Source: Channallabes apus (taxonomy: Eukaryota; Chordata; Actinopteri; Siluriformes; Clariidae). From it: DNA of 64,000 bases. Under the pieces are notes generated by a model. The model worked only from the letters and a program-made list of their open reading frames with translations, searched no databases and had not been told where the DNA came from. The stretch covers positions 5,024,145-5,088,144 of the forward strand of contig CM060126.1 in NCBI GenBank assembly GCA_030522415.1, given 5' to 3'. Positions 32,968 to 44,660 of the stretch are shown here, piece after piece; the stretch's first letter is position 1, and each line of letters opens with the position of its first letter. The position numbers and the translations under genes are program-made.

Positions 32968-33345
32968 GAGGCAGCATGTAGCTGAGTGGTTAACACTGTT
33001 ATCTTGTATGTTCGATTCCCAGAACATGCATGGAGTTGGCATATTCTCCCTGTCCTTGCTAGGTTTCATCCCACAGCACTGTCGCCTTGCACCTCCAGGG
33101 TCTGGGTTCGATTCCCGGCCAGGCTCAATTCCCGTCCCTTTGTGCATGGAGTTTACATGCTTGGTGGGTTTCCTCTAGGTACTCTGGTTTCCTTCCACAG
33201 TCCAAAGATATGCAGGTTAGGCTAATTGGTGTTCTCAAATTACCCACGGTGTGTGTCCAGAGTGTACCCTGCCTTGTGCCCTGAGCCTCCTGGGATAGGC
33301 TCCAGGTCCCTGCAACCTGAATTGATGCTCCAGGTATAGAACATG
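32968..33345 (+). mobile_element. SINE-A composite (two joined copies)
   Basis: A first head (GCAGCATGTAGCTGAGTGG, GTTCGATTCCCAGAACATGC) runs to GTTTCATCCCACA. A second copy then begins inside its own head (GCACTGTCGCCTTGCACCTC) and runs to CTCCTGGGATAGGCTCCAGG. It looks like one SINE inserted in or fused to another. Confidence 0.75.
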
Positions 33346-33377
33346 AATGAAAATCATGTTTTAAATTCTAGGTTATC

Positions 33378-33595
33378 CGCAGTGCCACGGTGGCTTAAGG
33401 GTTAAAGTTGCCGCCTTGCACCTTCAGGGTCCAGGTTCGATTCCTGACTGGGGGTCTGGAGTTTGCATGTTCTCCCTGTCCTTGCTGGGTTTCCTCTGGT
33501 TTCCTCCCATAGTCCAAAAACATGCAGATTAGGCTGATTGTTATTTCCAATTTCCAAATTGCTCCTAGTGTGTGAATATTGACAGGAGATTCTAC
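33378..33595 (+). mobile_element. SINE-A, 3'-shortened
   Basis: The head CAGTGCCACGGTGGCTTAAG, GGTTCGATTCCTGACTGGG and the body up to GCTCCTAGTGTGTGAATATT are present. The usual 3' end is not recognised. Confidence 0.75.
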
Positions 33596-33599
33596 TATA

Positions 33600-33876
33600 G
33601 TTGCAAAAAAAAAAAAGGGAATAAATACAATGGCAACTTAATGGTCTCTAGTTGGACTACAAAGGTTCCCAGACAACAACAAAAAACTAAAATTGCCCCT
33701 TTTAAGCTTTATTAGTTTTAGAACGCTTGTTCCATTTACTGACGCTAGGTGGCGGTAGAACACCAGTAATTACTCGCTCTAAGAGAACGTTTGATAGATG
33801 GTTGTACAGGCGTCTGTTTCTAGAAAAAAAAGTATAGCAGAACGACTACTGCACTTTTCAGGTCTCGTTTTTTTTA

Positions 33877-33915
<39 letters not shown>

Positions 33916-34402
33916 TCTTTCTGTTTTTTTATATTGTTATTATTTTATTTTGCAGGTCACTTATGTTGATTTGCAGAAATCCTGAATGATTGAGCTCTCG
34001 CTCCTCGCATGCAGTTCAAACTGCTCAGGAAACATTTTCTTCATATTTCCTTTAGGTCACAGTGCACTGATTGTTGTTTTTTATTATTATATTCGTGTAA
34101 AGGAATAACGCATAACGCTCGCACTGTGTATTAATGATTGGAGTTTGTGTTGCAGCACACCAAGACACACCAATGTGATGCATAGGGGGGGAAATAGGAT
34201 GTTAACTAGTAGCATTAATGATTTAAAGTATGGTCAAGTTGACTGCTTTGCAATTGCAACTAATCCTTATAATATCATAATTTAATTGTATTCTAACCAG
34301 GTTCTGTAGGCAAGCAGTTTTGCATCTCTCCTCTATCTAGTGCATGTTATTAAACTTTCCAACAGCATCTTTCTTTTAATACAGGTCGTCTGTACGCATT
34401 CT
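33600..34402. other. No gene seen; (TTA)n tract
   Basis: AT-rich DNA with an (ATT)n microsatellite at about 33876-33915. No exon. Confidence 0.45.
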
Positions 34403-34403
34403 C

Positions 34404-34549
34404 ACACTCTTAGGGGTACTAAACTGTACCTTACACTTTTGGTACCTTTAGTGCATACTATTTACCCCTATACTTAGAAAGGTGCTCCTTTTTATTTATG
34501 AACATTAGACTATAAGAAAGTCCACTACACTTTAGTACTCTGAGAGTGT
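34404..34549. mobile_element. Short MITE (146 bp)
   Basis: The left end ACACTCTTAGGGGTACTAAA and the inverted right end ACACTCTCAGAGTACTAAAG form imperfect terminal inverted repeats of about 24 bp. The interior has TGTACCTTACACTTTTGG. The pattern matches a very common fish MITE. The superfamily is not certain. Confidence 0.7.
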
Positions 34550-34824
34550 CTATGTGTAAGTCAGTGTTCATGTGAATCACTGACCTGTTCGCACGTTCTT
34601 TTAGGACCTGTTCTTGTTTTTTCCCCTTTGTATGATTCATAATTGCCGACTTCCTCACTTATCTGATTATTAAAGCACAATGTAACTCCTTTCATTCAAA
34701 GTCACCGATATATATAAAGAATAAGATCATAATCATAAGCCTAAAAGTATAAAATCACCGGAAGTTTGCTATTCTGTTGTTCAATGAATATAACTGACCA
34801 TTCAGGAAGGACATTATGCATGTC

Positions 34825-34828
<4 letters not shown>

Positions 34829-34866
<38 letters not shown>

Positions 34867-34893
34867 GCACCATGCAATAATGCATTGTTTTCC

Positions 34894-34961
<68 letters not shown>
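34829..34961. repeat. (TTA)n and (ATAG)n microsatellites
   Basis: (ATT)n at 34829-34866 and about 16 units of ATAG at 34896-34961. Confidence 0.95.
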
Positions 34962-35039
34962 CAGTTTGTTTTTACAGCTTTTGCAGCTGATGGAACTCGA
35001 GCTCAAAAAAGTTGTGCTTCTCATCTCATGTGCGCGTGC

Positions 35040-35092
35040 CTCTCTCTCTCTCTCTCTCTCTCTCTCACGCACACACACACGCGCGCGCGCTC
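35040..35092. repeat. CT / CA / GC compound microsatellite
   Basis: (CT)n at 35040-35066, (CA)n to 35080, then a CGCGCGCG run that could adopt Z-form DNA. Confidence 0.9.
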
Positions 35093-36200
35093 ACAAAAGC
35101 ATGCACACATGCAAAAACGGCTTCTTTTTTCTTTCGACCTGTTCAGCTGTGCCATTTTTGTTTTCATAAAAACAATTCTTCTTCTACTTCTTCTTCTTCT
35201 TATTATTATTATTATTATTTTTTTTTTATTATTCATAAAAAAACTATTTCCCTATCCTTCATCTTATTATTATTATTATTATTTGCAGTATTTACAGTCA
35301 TCATTCTCACATCACCTTATATTTTATTCAGTTCAGTCCAAGTAATAGAAATAGAAAAGATAAAGCATTTGTTTAACCTTTATTTATTAATAACTAATAT
35401 TTTTGCTTTACTGTTTGATGTGTGGGTTCTTTTTGTTCTGTATGTTTTTTTTTCTTTTTTTTTTTTTTAAATCTAATAGTATTATTGTTTTTTTTTGCAT
35501 CCCAGGGGCCAGACGACAGGAGGTAGCATTGATAAATATCCCTGTTGATCACTTGATTGATTACCTCGCGCGCAGGTCACGCGGGCGCGCAGTAATTTCC
35601 TCGTGCCCGCGGCTCCCTTTTCACTTTCAGCCCTGGCGCGAGCGCCCCGACATTACAGATGACGGGTTTTACTTTAACCCTTTACTTGCCTTTGCGCTCT
35701 TCGCTGGATTTGGTTTGTAAATGAAAAAAAAGGTGAAATGATCGGAGTTGTTAAAAAAAACATTTAAAATAGAATATGCATATGTGCAATAATTTCAATA
35801 ATTAAAGTGCACCCGTTTAGACAGATCTTTACACCAGTAGCTTAATACATACAGCTCTCTGTAAACTCCGAGCTCAGGTCGGGGTTTGGTGATAAAATAT
35901 GTAGCGTGAAAAAGAAATGAAAGACAGAAAAAGAAAAGAAAGAAAAATGGAGTGGTGAGTTATTGCGCTTTGCGCCGAATAAACGAAAAAATGTTTCCAT
36001 TTAGGTTAATGGGATCTCTCCATCTGCCCACCGCACTCTTTCCTGTTTATTTATTTACTTATTTATTTATTCAGCCATTTTTTGTCGCACTGATATTATT
36101 TTGTGTTTGTATGTATTTCTTTATTAATCATTTATATATATTTTTTTTTATTTAACCGTTACGTATGCTTTTTTGTATGTTAAAAAAAGAGTAAAAGTAA

Positions 36201-36236
<36 letters not shown>

Positions 36237-36480
36237 TGGTTATGTATTTTTAAAAATGCATAAATATATATTTTTTGTCCTGTGGATTTAAATCTTTAAA
36301 TCCACATCGTATCAAACAGGAGGGTCAGTTGATTATTTGTCGGAAGTGAAAACGAAATTTCCTGCTCATGCATAATGATGTCAGTTCCAAAGCCCCTGTA
36401 AAAACAAAACAAAAAAAAAAGAAAAAGAAATAACAAACAAAAAACTTTAAGATCAATACTGCGTGTTGGGTGGGGGAGGG
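35093..36480. other. No gene seen; AT-rich with one CpG-rich patch
   Basis: Mostly T-rich DNA with (TTA)n patches (35203-35225, 35264-35285) and (AAT)n at 36203-36235. A patch at 35560-35660 is GC- and CpG-rich (CTCGCGCGCAGGTCACGCGG), unlike its surroundings. No exon is supported. Confidence 0.45.
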
Positions 36481-36484
36481 GCGT

Positions 36485-36610
36485 CGAACGTCTTAAAAGG
36501 TTCATGAACAAGGTCAGCATGATGTCACTTGCCTCTAATTAACGAGCAATTAACTTAATGACCCTCAAAAAAAGAGCACAAACGGGCTATAAAGTCATCA
36601 ACTGCGCAAG
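36485..36610. promoter_or_regulatory. Candidate upstream regulatory block
   Basis: Non-repetitive DNA with clustered homeodomain-type cores (CTCTAATTAACGAGCAATTAAC) about 1.3 kb before exon 1. The role is inferred from composition and place only. Confidence 0.25.
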
Positions 36611-36849
36611 TAAGGCATCTTATTAAAATGTGTTTTTGTTCGTTTTTAGTAAACAATATTGCTGAACAAACTATTAATTAAGGTAAAAAAAAAAACATGT
36701 GAAATTATTTCTTGTTGAATAACAGGGATGGACTGGAGGCTCGTGCACCCAGGGTAGGGCATTTAATTCACAGCGCGCGAAAGCCACTTCTCAGATTTAT
36801 AATGATCACCGTTTGCCCGTGCACGCGCCAGCCACAGACGAGTGTGTAT

Positions 36850-36861
36850 GCATGTGTGTGT

Positions 36862-36893
<32 letters not shown>

Positions 36894-36895
36894 GG
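36850..36895. repeat. (GATA)n microsatellite
   Basis: About seven GATA units at 36863-36891 after a short GT tract. Confidence 0.93.
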
Positions 36896-37289
36896 AAATT
36901 CTAGATCTCCAGCAGCAACAGAGACAGTAATACAGAGGCAGGTTGTAGATGTGATTGCACACTGTATTTTTTATTTTTTTTTACATATAGGCTTTATACA
37001 CAGGGTAACGTGAGAACTGACCAGATGACCATAGTGCAATGCTAAGAACATAAAACTACAAGATATATAAGAAGCATACAAATAAAGCATATAAATCACA
37101 AGCAAAAAAAATATAAGAGAAAGGAAGTGAAATGCAGTGCAAACTTGATGTTCAATTCTATGTGGCAAAGTGACAACAGTGCAAATAGTATTATTAATTG
37201 TGCAAAGAACAGCATGAAAGTAACAATAAAACTGTGTCTGTACTGAAAAAATATGTAATAGTGAGAGTAACTGAGCTAAAAGCTTCATG

Positions 37290-37420
37290 TGTGTGTGTGA
37301 AACTTTTTTCCTCCTCCTTCCTTCCTAATGATAGCCAAATCTCAATTAAAATGCACAAGCGTAAATGGAGAGGTTTTTGCATTAGACCCAGTGATTTCAC
37401 CCAGGAGTGATTAATGCGCT
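37290..37420. promoter_or_regulatory. Candidate proximal regulatory block
   Basis: Non-repetitive sequence (CAATTAAAATGCACAAGCGT, AGTGATTTCACCCAGGAGTG) about 500 bp before exon 1. It is not explained by any repeat. The function is a guess. Confidence 0.25.
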
Positions 37421-37454
37421 GCATTTCAACAAAAAAAAGAAAGAAAGAAAGAAA

Positions 37455-37904
37455 AGGCGCTCCGGACGCGGACGCTCGGGACCACTTCATTATAATTAAT
37501 GTGTCCGGTTAGGCGTGGAGCCGCGGGGTCGCGCACGGCTCCGTCTCCGTCTCACTGATCTCCCAACATCTGACACGAGTGGGATCTCTCTGCGTTCGCC
37601 CTCTGACAGGATCGGTAATAGCGGTTGATAAATCGTTCCAAACTTTTCTCTCTCCCTCTCTCTCTTTTGCTCTCTCTCTTTTTTTCTGAGGACGATGTGT
37701 GAGTGTGCGCATGTGCAAAGGTGTCCAAACTGACAATGCTGGAGAGATAGCGCGCCTGGATTGAGAATCAAGACAGAAGAAGAAGTAAAAGAAAGCAAAA
37801 AAAAATAATAATAATAACAACAACAACAGCAGTAAATTAAAAAGAAGGAAAGAGCAAAGAGGACAGAGAGCGAGAACCCGACGCGGTGAAGCCGTGCAGG
37901 CAGC
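37455..37904 (+). promoter_or_regulatory. CpG-rich promoter and 5' UTR of the PRDM3/16-family gene
   Basis: The CpG-rich stretch 37455-37620 (GGACGCGGACGCTCGGGACC, GGAGCCGCGGGGTCGCGCAC) is followed by a purine- and pyrimidine-rich leader leading to the ATG at 37905. I see no convincing TATA box. The transcription start cannot be placed from sequence alone. Long minus-strand frames across this region are shadows. Confidence 0.55.
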
Positions 37905-37941
37905 ATGAGGTCCAAAAGCAGAGCGAGGAAGCTGACCACGG
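37905..37941 (+). CDS. mecom: First coding exon of mecom (MDS1-EVI1 long form) or prdm16
   Basis: ATG starts MRSKSRARKLTT and the exon ends with one extra base (phase 1) before a strong donor, G|GTAGGTGAA at 37941/37942. The long isoforms of the PRDM3 (MECOM) and PRDM16 zinc-finger regulators both begin with MRSK-x-RARKLA in a short phase-1 exon, separated by a very long intron from the exon before the PR domain. Residue 12 is Thr as in MECOM (KLAT) rather than Lys as in PRDM16 (KLAK), which tips me towards mecom, but two residues differ from both and fish sequences vary. The proteins are nuclear histone methyltransferase-like transcription factors acting in blood stem cells, craniofacial cartilage and, for PRDM16, fat. 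The start follows CGGCAGGCAGC-type leader text with G at -3 (a fair Kozak context). The rest of the gene lies beyond the window. Confidence 0.72.
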
Positions 37942-39048
37942 GTAGGTGAAGTGCCTTCCTTATACATGCAATGTCTCAACAACAACAAAAAGTTCAGCGA
38001 GATCTCCTGCATGTGCATGCCTAACATTTTGGGAAGCGTGAAGAGGACAGGAAGAAGTGATGACGGTGTGCGGCGTGTGCGCGTATCATTGCGCGTTAAA
38101 ACGCAGATGGCACAAGTTGCGCGTGGTGTGCAGGAAACTTCAGCGCGCGCTTGAAATAGTTGAGAGGGAAGAAAGAATCAGCTTCTGTTAAGTTGTTGCT
38201 CAGTTTGTAACACAAATGCAAAAAAAAGGGGGGGGGAAAGCAGCGCTTTTTGCTCACTAATGCATTTTGTAGTCACTTTAATGTTCTTAAAAACAAGCAA
38301 ACAACACTGGATATATCTCTGGAGATGTGTGTGTTTAAGAGAAAGAGTGTGTGTAATGCAATATGTGCGCGTACCTATTTAAAAATCTTTTTTTTTTTTT
38401 TTAATTATGATTAATATCAGTTGACCTGTGTGCTCGTGTGCGCGCGCGAGCGCGCGCGCACACACACACACACCTTAAAACCTGAACCTGGAGCAGTTAC
38501 TAACAAGTTTTGTCTCCTTAATGCTATATGACGCGTGCGCAGTAATTCACCCATGTGCCCACTGCACAAACTGGCAGGTTTTAAGGTGGGTTTTATTTGT
38601 TGCTGTCAAATAATAAGTAAATAAATGAATAAAATAGCACCATGTGATATTCTGTATGGATGGAAAAAAACAACAACAACAAACAAACAAAAAACATTTA
38701 TAGGCTATAGTTTTTTGGCAATCCAGTTGATCATCACGGGCTTTCTTGAAAATATTTGTTTTAATGTAGCCTAATTATCAATGCACACATTCATGTATTT
38801 GCTACAGCATGATTTTGACATATAGGTAGAACGACGCAATGCTGATTGTTCGAAAATATTCTGAGGAGAAGATGGGGGAGGAGGAGGAGGGAAAAAGTTG
38901 ATCATATTGTTGTTGTGAATTATAGCTTCCTTTCCTGGTGAACAACACCGCTGACTGCATGGAGACTGCTGGGGTCGCGCGAGCCTTATCCGCTCAATAA
39001 ACTCCCTCTAAACTACCATTGTGTAGAGCGCACTCTCACACGATCTCG

Positions 39049-39082
<34 letters not shown>

Positions 39083-40020
39083 AATGCACCTGAAATGTGC
39101 ATACTTCACCCAAGCTGATAAGTTTGGTACAGTAGAAAAGGCACAGTTCTGTCTTTAGAGTAAACATCTATTTCTGCTTGAAAAAGTGAATAAACAGAAG
39201 TTATATTTCGTTTAAAAATATCTCTCATTCAAATACAAATTCTAACTTAACTAGTAGGGTGAACTGCTAAATTTTAGGATAGCTGGTAAAACTAGAGCAA
39301 TAAAATGTAGCAGAATTTTAATAAATGCAGTTCAAAACTTGCAGAGGAACTGCTTAGGAACGTGTGTGATGTGATACACAAGCATCACATCACAGCTAGC
39401 ATCAAACTTGAAGTTTGATATGATAAATTATGATATTTTTATGAGCTACCAGTCATAAAAATGGCCCCCCCTCCAAAAAAAAAGAAAAAAAAAAGAAGCC
39501 AAAATATTCCACGATTTCATGTGTGAAACATGTGAGAGCTGTAGAATTCTCAAATCTGATTAGTGGTCAGCCTGGACAGTAAGTTATGTTATAACTTTTT
39601 AGCATAAAAATGCAAGTAATTGTTGATATGTTGAAGTTTTTCTGTGACGAACGAAATGTTTATTGGACCTGTTATGGAAGGAGTCTCCAGTTTCAGTGCT
39701 TTTGAACAACAACCAGAAGAGTTTTCAGGAAAGAGGAGTTTCTGCTTCATGGGTGTTTCTTTGTGTTGAAAAGCTCGTGAGGGAATAAGTGCTAAGTGAT
39801 AAAGGGAATGAAGTTGTTTTGCGGATGTTCCAGAACATTAAATATAACAGACATGTTCCTGTTTAATTGCTAAATCACGAGAGAGGAATAAAACTCTTTG
39901 GTAACTCACATAATCATCATCATCATTATCATGGTCGTTGTGGAATAAAAAAAATTCACATGTCCTGGAATTTATTACTATTTTTATTTATTTTTTTGAA
40001 TACATAACGCATAAGTAATG
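37942..40020. other. Start of large first intron; no gene seen
   Basis: The intron opens GTAGGTGAAG. CpG-rich DNA continues to about 38160, then AT-rich DNA with a CGCGCGAGCGCGCGCGCA/CACA run at 38440-38473 and short CT/CA repeats at 39049-39081. No exon is recognised. Confidence 0.5.
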
Positions 40021-40024
40021 ATGA

Positions 40025-40330
40025 CGAGAGTGTGCAGGAGATGTGCAGCCCTGCCTGATGTCACTCGATCACAGGCCAGAAAGCCAACGGCTCATTTCAC
40101 CTCGACTAAATTATTTAACGCGCGGGGCAAATAACCGCAGTGAATTATGGGCTGTTGTGCAGCTCGCTGCGGAGGGTGATTTGTTTGCGGTCACTCTGGC
40201 CTGGTGGGTTTGTTACTGCCTCCTTGTTTCTTCCTCTACAGCCATTCAAAACTCTCCGCTTTAGCGAACACAATTCCACTCCCACAAACGTGAACGCACG
40301 CGCTTGGTGCTCGAGGAAGGGGGCTGGGGG
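40025..40330. promoter_or_regulatory. Candidate intronic enhancer
   Basis: A repeat-free block 2.1 kb after exon 1 with AACCGCAGTG (RUNX-like core), TAATTTATTTAAC-like AT sites (ACTAAATTATTTAACGCG) and balanced composition. Open frames through it show no family match. Assignment is by inference. Confidence 0.3.
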
Positions 40331-42080
40331 AAAAAAAATTCACGAGATGACAGCGTTGCCGTTTAAGTACAGCGGTGCATTTAGTTTCTACTCTTTTTTT
40401 TTTAAGAGCCCACTCTGCGCCGTTACAGCCGTGCCAAAAATAAAACCGAGTCAGAAACTGGCGAGAGAGAGAGAGAGAGAGAGTGTGTGTGTGTGTGTTA
40501 GAGAGAGAGAGACGTTCCGCCCTGTCGCACGATTCAAGCTCACAATCCGGGAAAGTGGGATGGATAGTTCGTGGGAGACTAAAATATTATTATTTCCCCG
40601 AGATGAAAGAGAAATGCTTTTTGCATATTTGAAAGAGAGGAGAAGACGAGAATGTTCTGTGGCCTCGAGCCAGGCCGCGCACGCGATCTAAATTCCCACA
40701 CTCCTCGTGAAACGGGGCCCGCGCGCGCTCGGTGAAGTGGCGTGAAGCTTGCGTTTAAAGGACTAATCCGAGGCCTGGTCTAAAGCCGCGTGCTTTGCTG
40801 TGCATGTCGCACAGCTCCAAGGCAGTCGTGTGTGTGTGTGTGAGAGTGAGTGTGTGTATGTGTGTGCGTTGAGGGTTTTTCCCAGCATATTTCTTGGTCA
40901 CCTGTGCATATGGAAGGTCACGCAGCACGTGCAGCACAACTCAAACCGTGACATAATCAATATTTGCAAAAAAAAAAAAAAAAAATTGCACAAAATGCAT
41001 TGAACTTATTATTATTATTATTTTTTTTTTTACAATTTTTTTTAAATTTAGATTTTTAAGTCTGTGAAAATTCTACATTACACACACATAGATGAAATCC
41101 TCAGTGTAGTTCACTCCATATGTCAGCCCATGGTTAAAGTACGTGTTATTGTGCATGCATTATGATTGTTGATTTGTTCTGATAGATATAAAAAAAAATA
41201 TTTTAATGCAAACTGTACAACATAACTGATTTTCATTCTTCATATTCAGTGTTTTTTTTTTCTTGCACAAACCAGACACACAAAAATCCCAAAGTCTCTC
41301 CCTTACGCTTTTTCAGGCACTGTCTGTCGAACACTCAAAGCTGATGCTAATGAAGTTTGAAAAGCTGCGCATGTTAAGCGTGTCCCGTCGTCTCGCGCTT
41401 TACTAGTTCCGTCACGTCCACGTCACGTCTTTCTTTCTTTCTTTCGACTTTAATGTGACTCGTTGCAGTGAAGGGGTGCAAATAAGTGAGAATTAAAAAC
41501 AACAACAACAAAAGATAAATGTGAATCTCATTGCTGTGACTTTGCGCTTCAGTGGATCACACTTTTTTAGAGTTCATGGGAAAACTTAACTGTTCCCAGT
41601 AAAGTTCCTGTATTCAGTGGTGAAGTTGAGATTGTTTTCAATCAAAGAAAAATAATCAAACTGAAACATCAGTATAACTTTACACGTAGAAATGTATGGA
41701 AAAATTCCTGTGTTATAATGATGTTGAAATGGTGAAACAATTTTCAACAATTTAATTGATTTGTATACAGTAAGAGCGCTCCAAAAGCTTGTTTGTTAGT
41801 CCAGTCTGTTCGTAAGTCCAACAAACATAGTCTAGGTACTAGGATACTAATACAGTTGGCTATACGCAGTATATTACAGTACAGTGTTCTTTAGAATCGT
41901 GCTGGTTGAACGATTCTTGTTAAAAGAACGAGCGATGTCTGCCATTCTTTCACCTCGCTCCAGTCTCTGATATTTTTTACTTTTATCTCCATCGTTATTG
42001 CTTGGATGCACGCTTCACACACGTGACCATGGACGGACACATGATTTAACGTCTGTGATTGAACACAGAGACTCACTTTA
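40331..42080. other. Intron DNA; no gene seen
   Basis: Includes GA/GT repeats at 40463-40512, a CpG-rich patch at 40660-40750, a GT patch at 40828-40866, an A-run at 40969-40984 and a TTTC run at 41426-41444. Otherwise AT-rich and unremarkable. Confidence 0.45.
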
Positions 42081-42084
42081 TTGA

Positions 42085-42345
42085 GAAAGAAGAATATTCA
42101 ATTATTGTCACATGTACTTTTTACAGCACAGCGAAATTTCTTCTTCGCATATCCCAATTAGGAAACTGGGGTCAGAGCGCAGGGTCAGCCAGCTTACAGC
42201 GCCCCTGGAGCAGATAGGGTTAAGGGCCTTGCTCAAGGGCTCAACAGTGGCAACTTGCCGATGCTGGGGTTCGAACCCCCGACCTTCCGATCAGTAACCC
42301 AGAAACCCACAGCCTTAACCGATTGAGCCACCACTGCCCTGAATC
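42085..42345 (-). mobile_element. SINE-D, tRNA-derived with LINE-like 3' end
   Basis: On the minus strand: head GTGGTGGCTCAATCGGTTAA (A-box) and GGGGGTTCGAACCCC (B-box), body TTGAGCCCTTGAGCAAGGCC and AGGGGCGCTGTAAGCTGGCT, and 3' end GTACATGTGACAATAATTGA, which resembles the ends of CR1-group LINEs and suggests such a LINE copies it. Part of the body resembles SINE-C, so the two may share an ancestor. Confidence 0.8.
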
Positions 42346-42349
42346 ATAA

Positions 42350-43407
42350 AGTGAATCATATCTAAAGTAATTGTGGAGTGGGAAATCGGAACTTGATTTT
42401 GACATGATTGACACTAGCGTTCACACTATGCTGTCGCTCGAGGCCCATAAGGACATACACAGGTGTCACATACCCTTTGAACATTCTGGAAAGTTAATTT
42501 AATCTGCTTTTTTCCTTGCCTTTAACTCACAAAGTCTCTAATCGACACTTGATGATCATCCTGTTGCAGTCATGTGATTGTGAATTTGTATCCATGACAT
42601 CATTTCCAGCATGGTGATGTGCCTGTGTAGCACATGTGAGAGAAGTAGCTAATTAACACACAAAAATCTTGTTTTTGTTACTGAAAGCAAGTTTAATCCC
42701 ATTTAACAATTCTAATGATTTAATAATGATGCATATTTTATATTTAACTTGTTTTGACTGCATTTCCTGAACAAATCAATATAAAACAAATCATGTGATG
42801 TCCTTAAAAATGTCTTCCATAAGGTTATTTGCTCTGTCTTATATCGCCTATAATCCCACGTAAAGGAGAAATGGGTCTGGGTTCATGAGTTAAAAGGTTC
42901 TACTTTATTCCGTCTCCGTGCTCTGACCAGCCGTGTTGATTTGATGTCACTCGCTGAACTCAGCGTTGACGAGACCGTTCCTGAGTAAGGTTTACAAATT
43001 TATTGGGCGTTGTATTAATTAGTTAATTTATTTATTTATTCATTCCTAGTCAGAGTCAATCCCAGTCATTGAATGAAGTATTTGGTGCAATCAGTTTTCT
43101 TTTTTTTCTTCCTGAATGCTAATGAAGACTGAAGATGAAAGCTATATTTTCATTCTTTCATTCATTGATGAACAGTATTGCGTCTATCGCAACAATTTGC
43201 CAACAGCAATTACTTTACAGGTTTTCATTTATTGATGAATCCATGAATCATATCTCAGAAAAAAAATATTTGAATTGTTTGAATTATGAATGTTGCAGAA
43301 CATCTAAAAGTTGTTGCAAAGCACTGACGCTGGAGACTCCTTCCATAAAAGTTACAACATGACATCAATTCAAATGTAAAAAAAATAAATAAATAAATAT
43401 GTACACT

Positions 43408-43456
<49 letters not shown>

Positions 43457-43564
43457 TAAGTAACAAACAAATAACATATATTAAAGTATTGATACAATTA
43501 TAAAGCATGTTTGAGTTTAAAATAACCTGAAATCAGACTGCAAAGGTTTTCATTGGTTACAGAA

Positions 43565-43565
<1 letters not shown>
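42350..43565. other. Intron DNA; no gene seen
   Basis: AT-rich unique DNA with an (AT)n tract at 43417-43446. No exon. Confidence 0.45.

Positions 43566-43602
<37 letters not shown>
43566..43602. repeat. (GATT)n microsatellite
   Basis: About nine GATT units. Confidence 0.93.
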
Positions 43603-43604
<2 letters not shown>

Positions 43605-43744
43605 GTTGCAGATGATGAGTGTCCCAGTGCTGTATCTAGCTTATATTTGTTTGTTCAATGTTATGAAAGGCAGCTCATCCTATCACTTAGGTTATAGCAG
43701 CAATAAATATTCATTTTCTCGCCAGCTTTTATTTATTTTTCTAT

Positions 43745-44060
43745 TAGAATTCAAATTCTAATTTTATTTGTCACATACACAGTCATACACAGTACGATAT
43801 GCAGTGAAATGCTTAATAATAAAATAAAAGACTATGAATAAGAAATAAATATGAAAGATAAAAGATAAATTTAACTAGGAATAATACAATAAAATATAAA
43901 ATGAAAGTTAAAATAAAATAACTGTACGACAAAAATACACAGTATAGAAAATATATACAAACCACAAAGAACATCCACAAAACACCAATCACAGTTTTCA
44001 TGTTACCAATTAATAAAAGTTTTTTTAAATCTGGAATATGCTAGAGTGTTACCTCTGACT
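43745..44060 (-). mobile_element. Rex1/L2-like LINE 3' fragment
   Basis: On the minus strand the end GCATTTCACTGCATATCGTA, CTGTGTATGACTGTG and GTGACAAATAAAATTAGAAT matches the 3' end of the LINE at 1-1245. The rest is AT-rich 3' UTR. No coding part remains. Confidence 0.78.
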
Positions 44061-44217
44061 TATGACTGGAGACGCCTAACATGTATGTTGAATAAACGTC
44101 TCCTTAGAGGAAAAAATGTTTTCTAGAAGTTGAGTTGACAGCTGAGCTGGAGGGTCAGGACAGTGGGCGATGATGGGGATGGTGTGTAACAGGGCCAGGG
44201 CCAGCCTGTTGTATCGC

Positions 44218-44219
<2 letters not shown>

Positions 44220-44268
<49 letters not shown>
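44220..44268. repeat. (GT)n microsatellite
   Basis: About 24 GT units. Confidence 0.95.
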
Positions 44269-44270
<2 letters not shown>

Positions 44271-44299
44271 AGGAAAAGAGAGAGGCCACTATGGGATGT

Positions 44300-44660
44300 G
44301 ATCATGATGGATCACATGTTCAGAAGGGTTTGATTGATCAGACAGAAGCCGCTGCGTTTGGTCAAGAGGTCTGATTACGGCCTGGGAATTCTCTTCTGGA
44401 TGCTCCGGATGGAGAGAAGGGTTTGTGTGAGCGATAGAAATCCGGGGGTGTGGATGACAGTGACACAGTTCCCCTCATCCATCAACGCCTCCGAGTCACC
44501 ATTCTTCCTCCCTCGTCTCTTAATAAGAGCCGGTCCGATTGCACACTCGACTGTTTATTTATCTTCTGCTCGGCGATTAGTCACAGGTCAGGTCAGGTGG
44601 CCGTTTATTTGGGGATGTGATTGGTGTGAATGACGGCACCATCGTCTTCTGGACCTGTGG
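44300..44660. promoter_or_regulatory. Candidate intronic regulatory block
   Basis: Repeat-free, balanced-composition DNA between AT-rich LINE remnants and microsatellites. It has palindrome-like ATGATCA/GATCA words and CAGGTCAGGTCAGGTGG (direct AGGTCA half-sites near 44585-44600) of nuclear-receptor type. A 99-residue open frame across it has no family match. Confidence 0.3.

Noticed and set aside
37496..38027. Minus-strand open frames of 147 and 172 residues over exon 1
   Set aside because: They run antisense through the CpG-rich leader and low-complexity tracts, and have no family resemblance. The + strand exon with its donor explains the region better.
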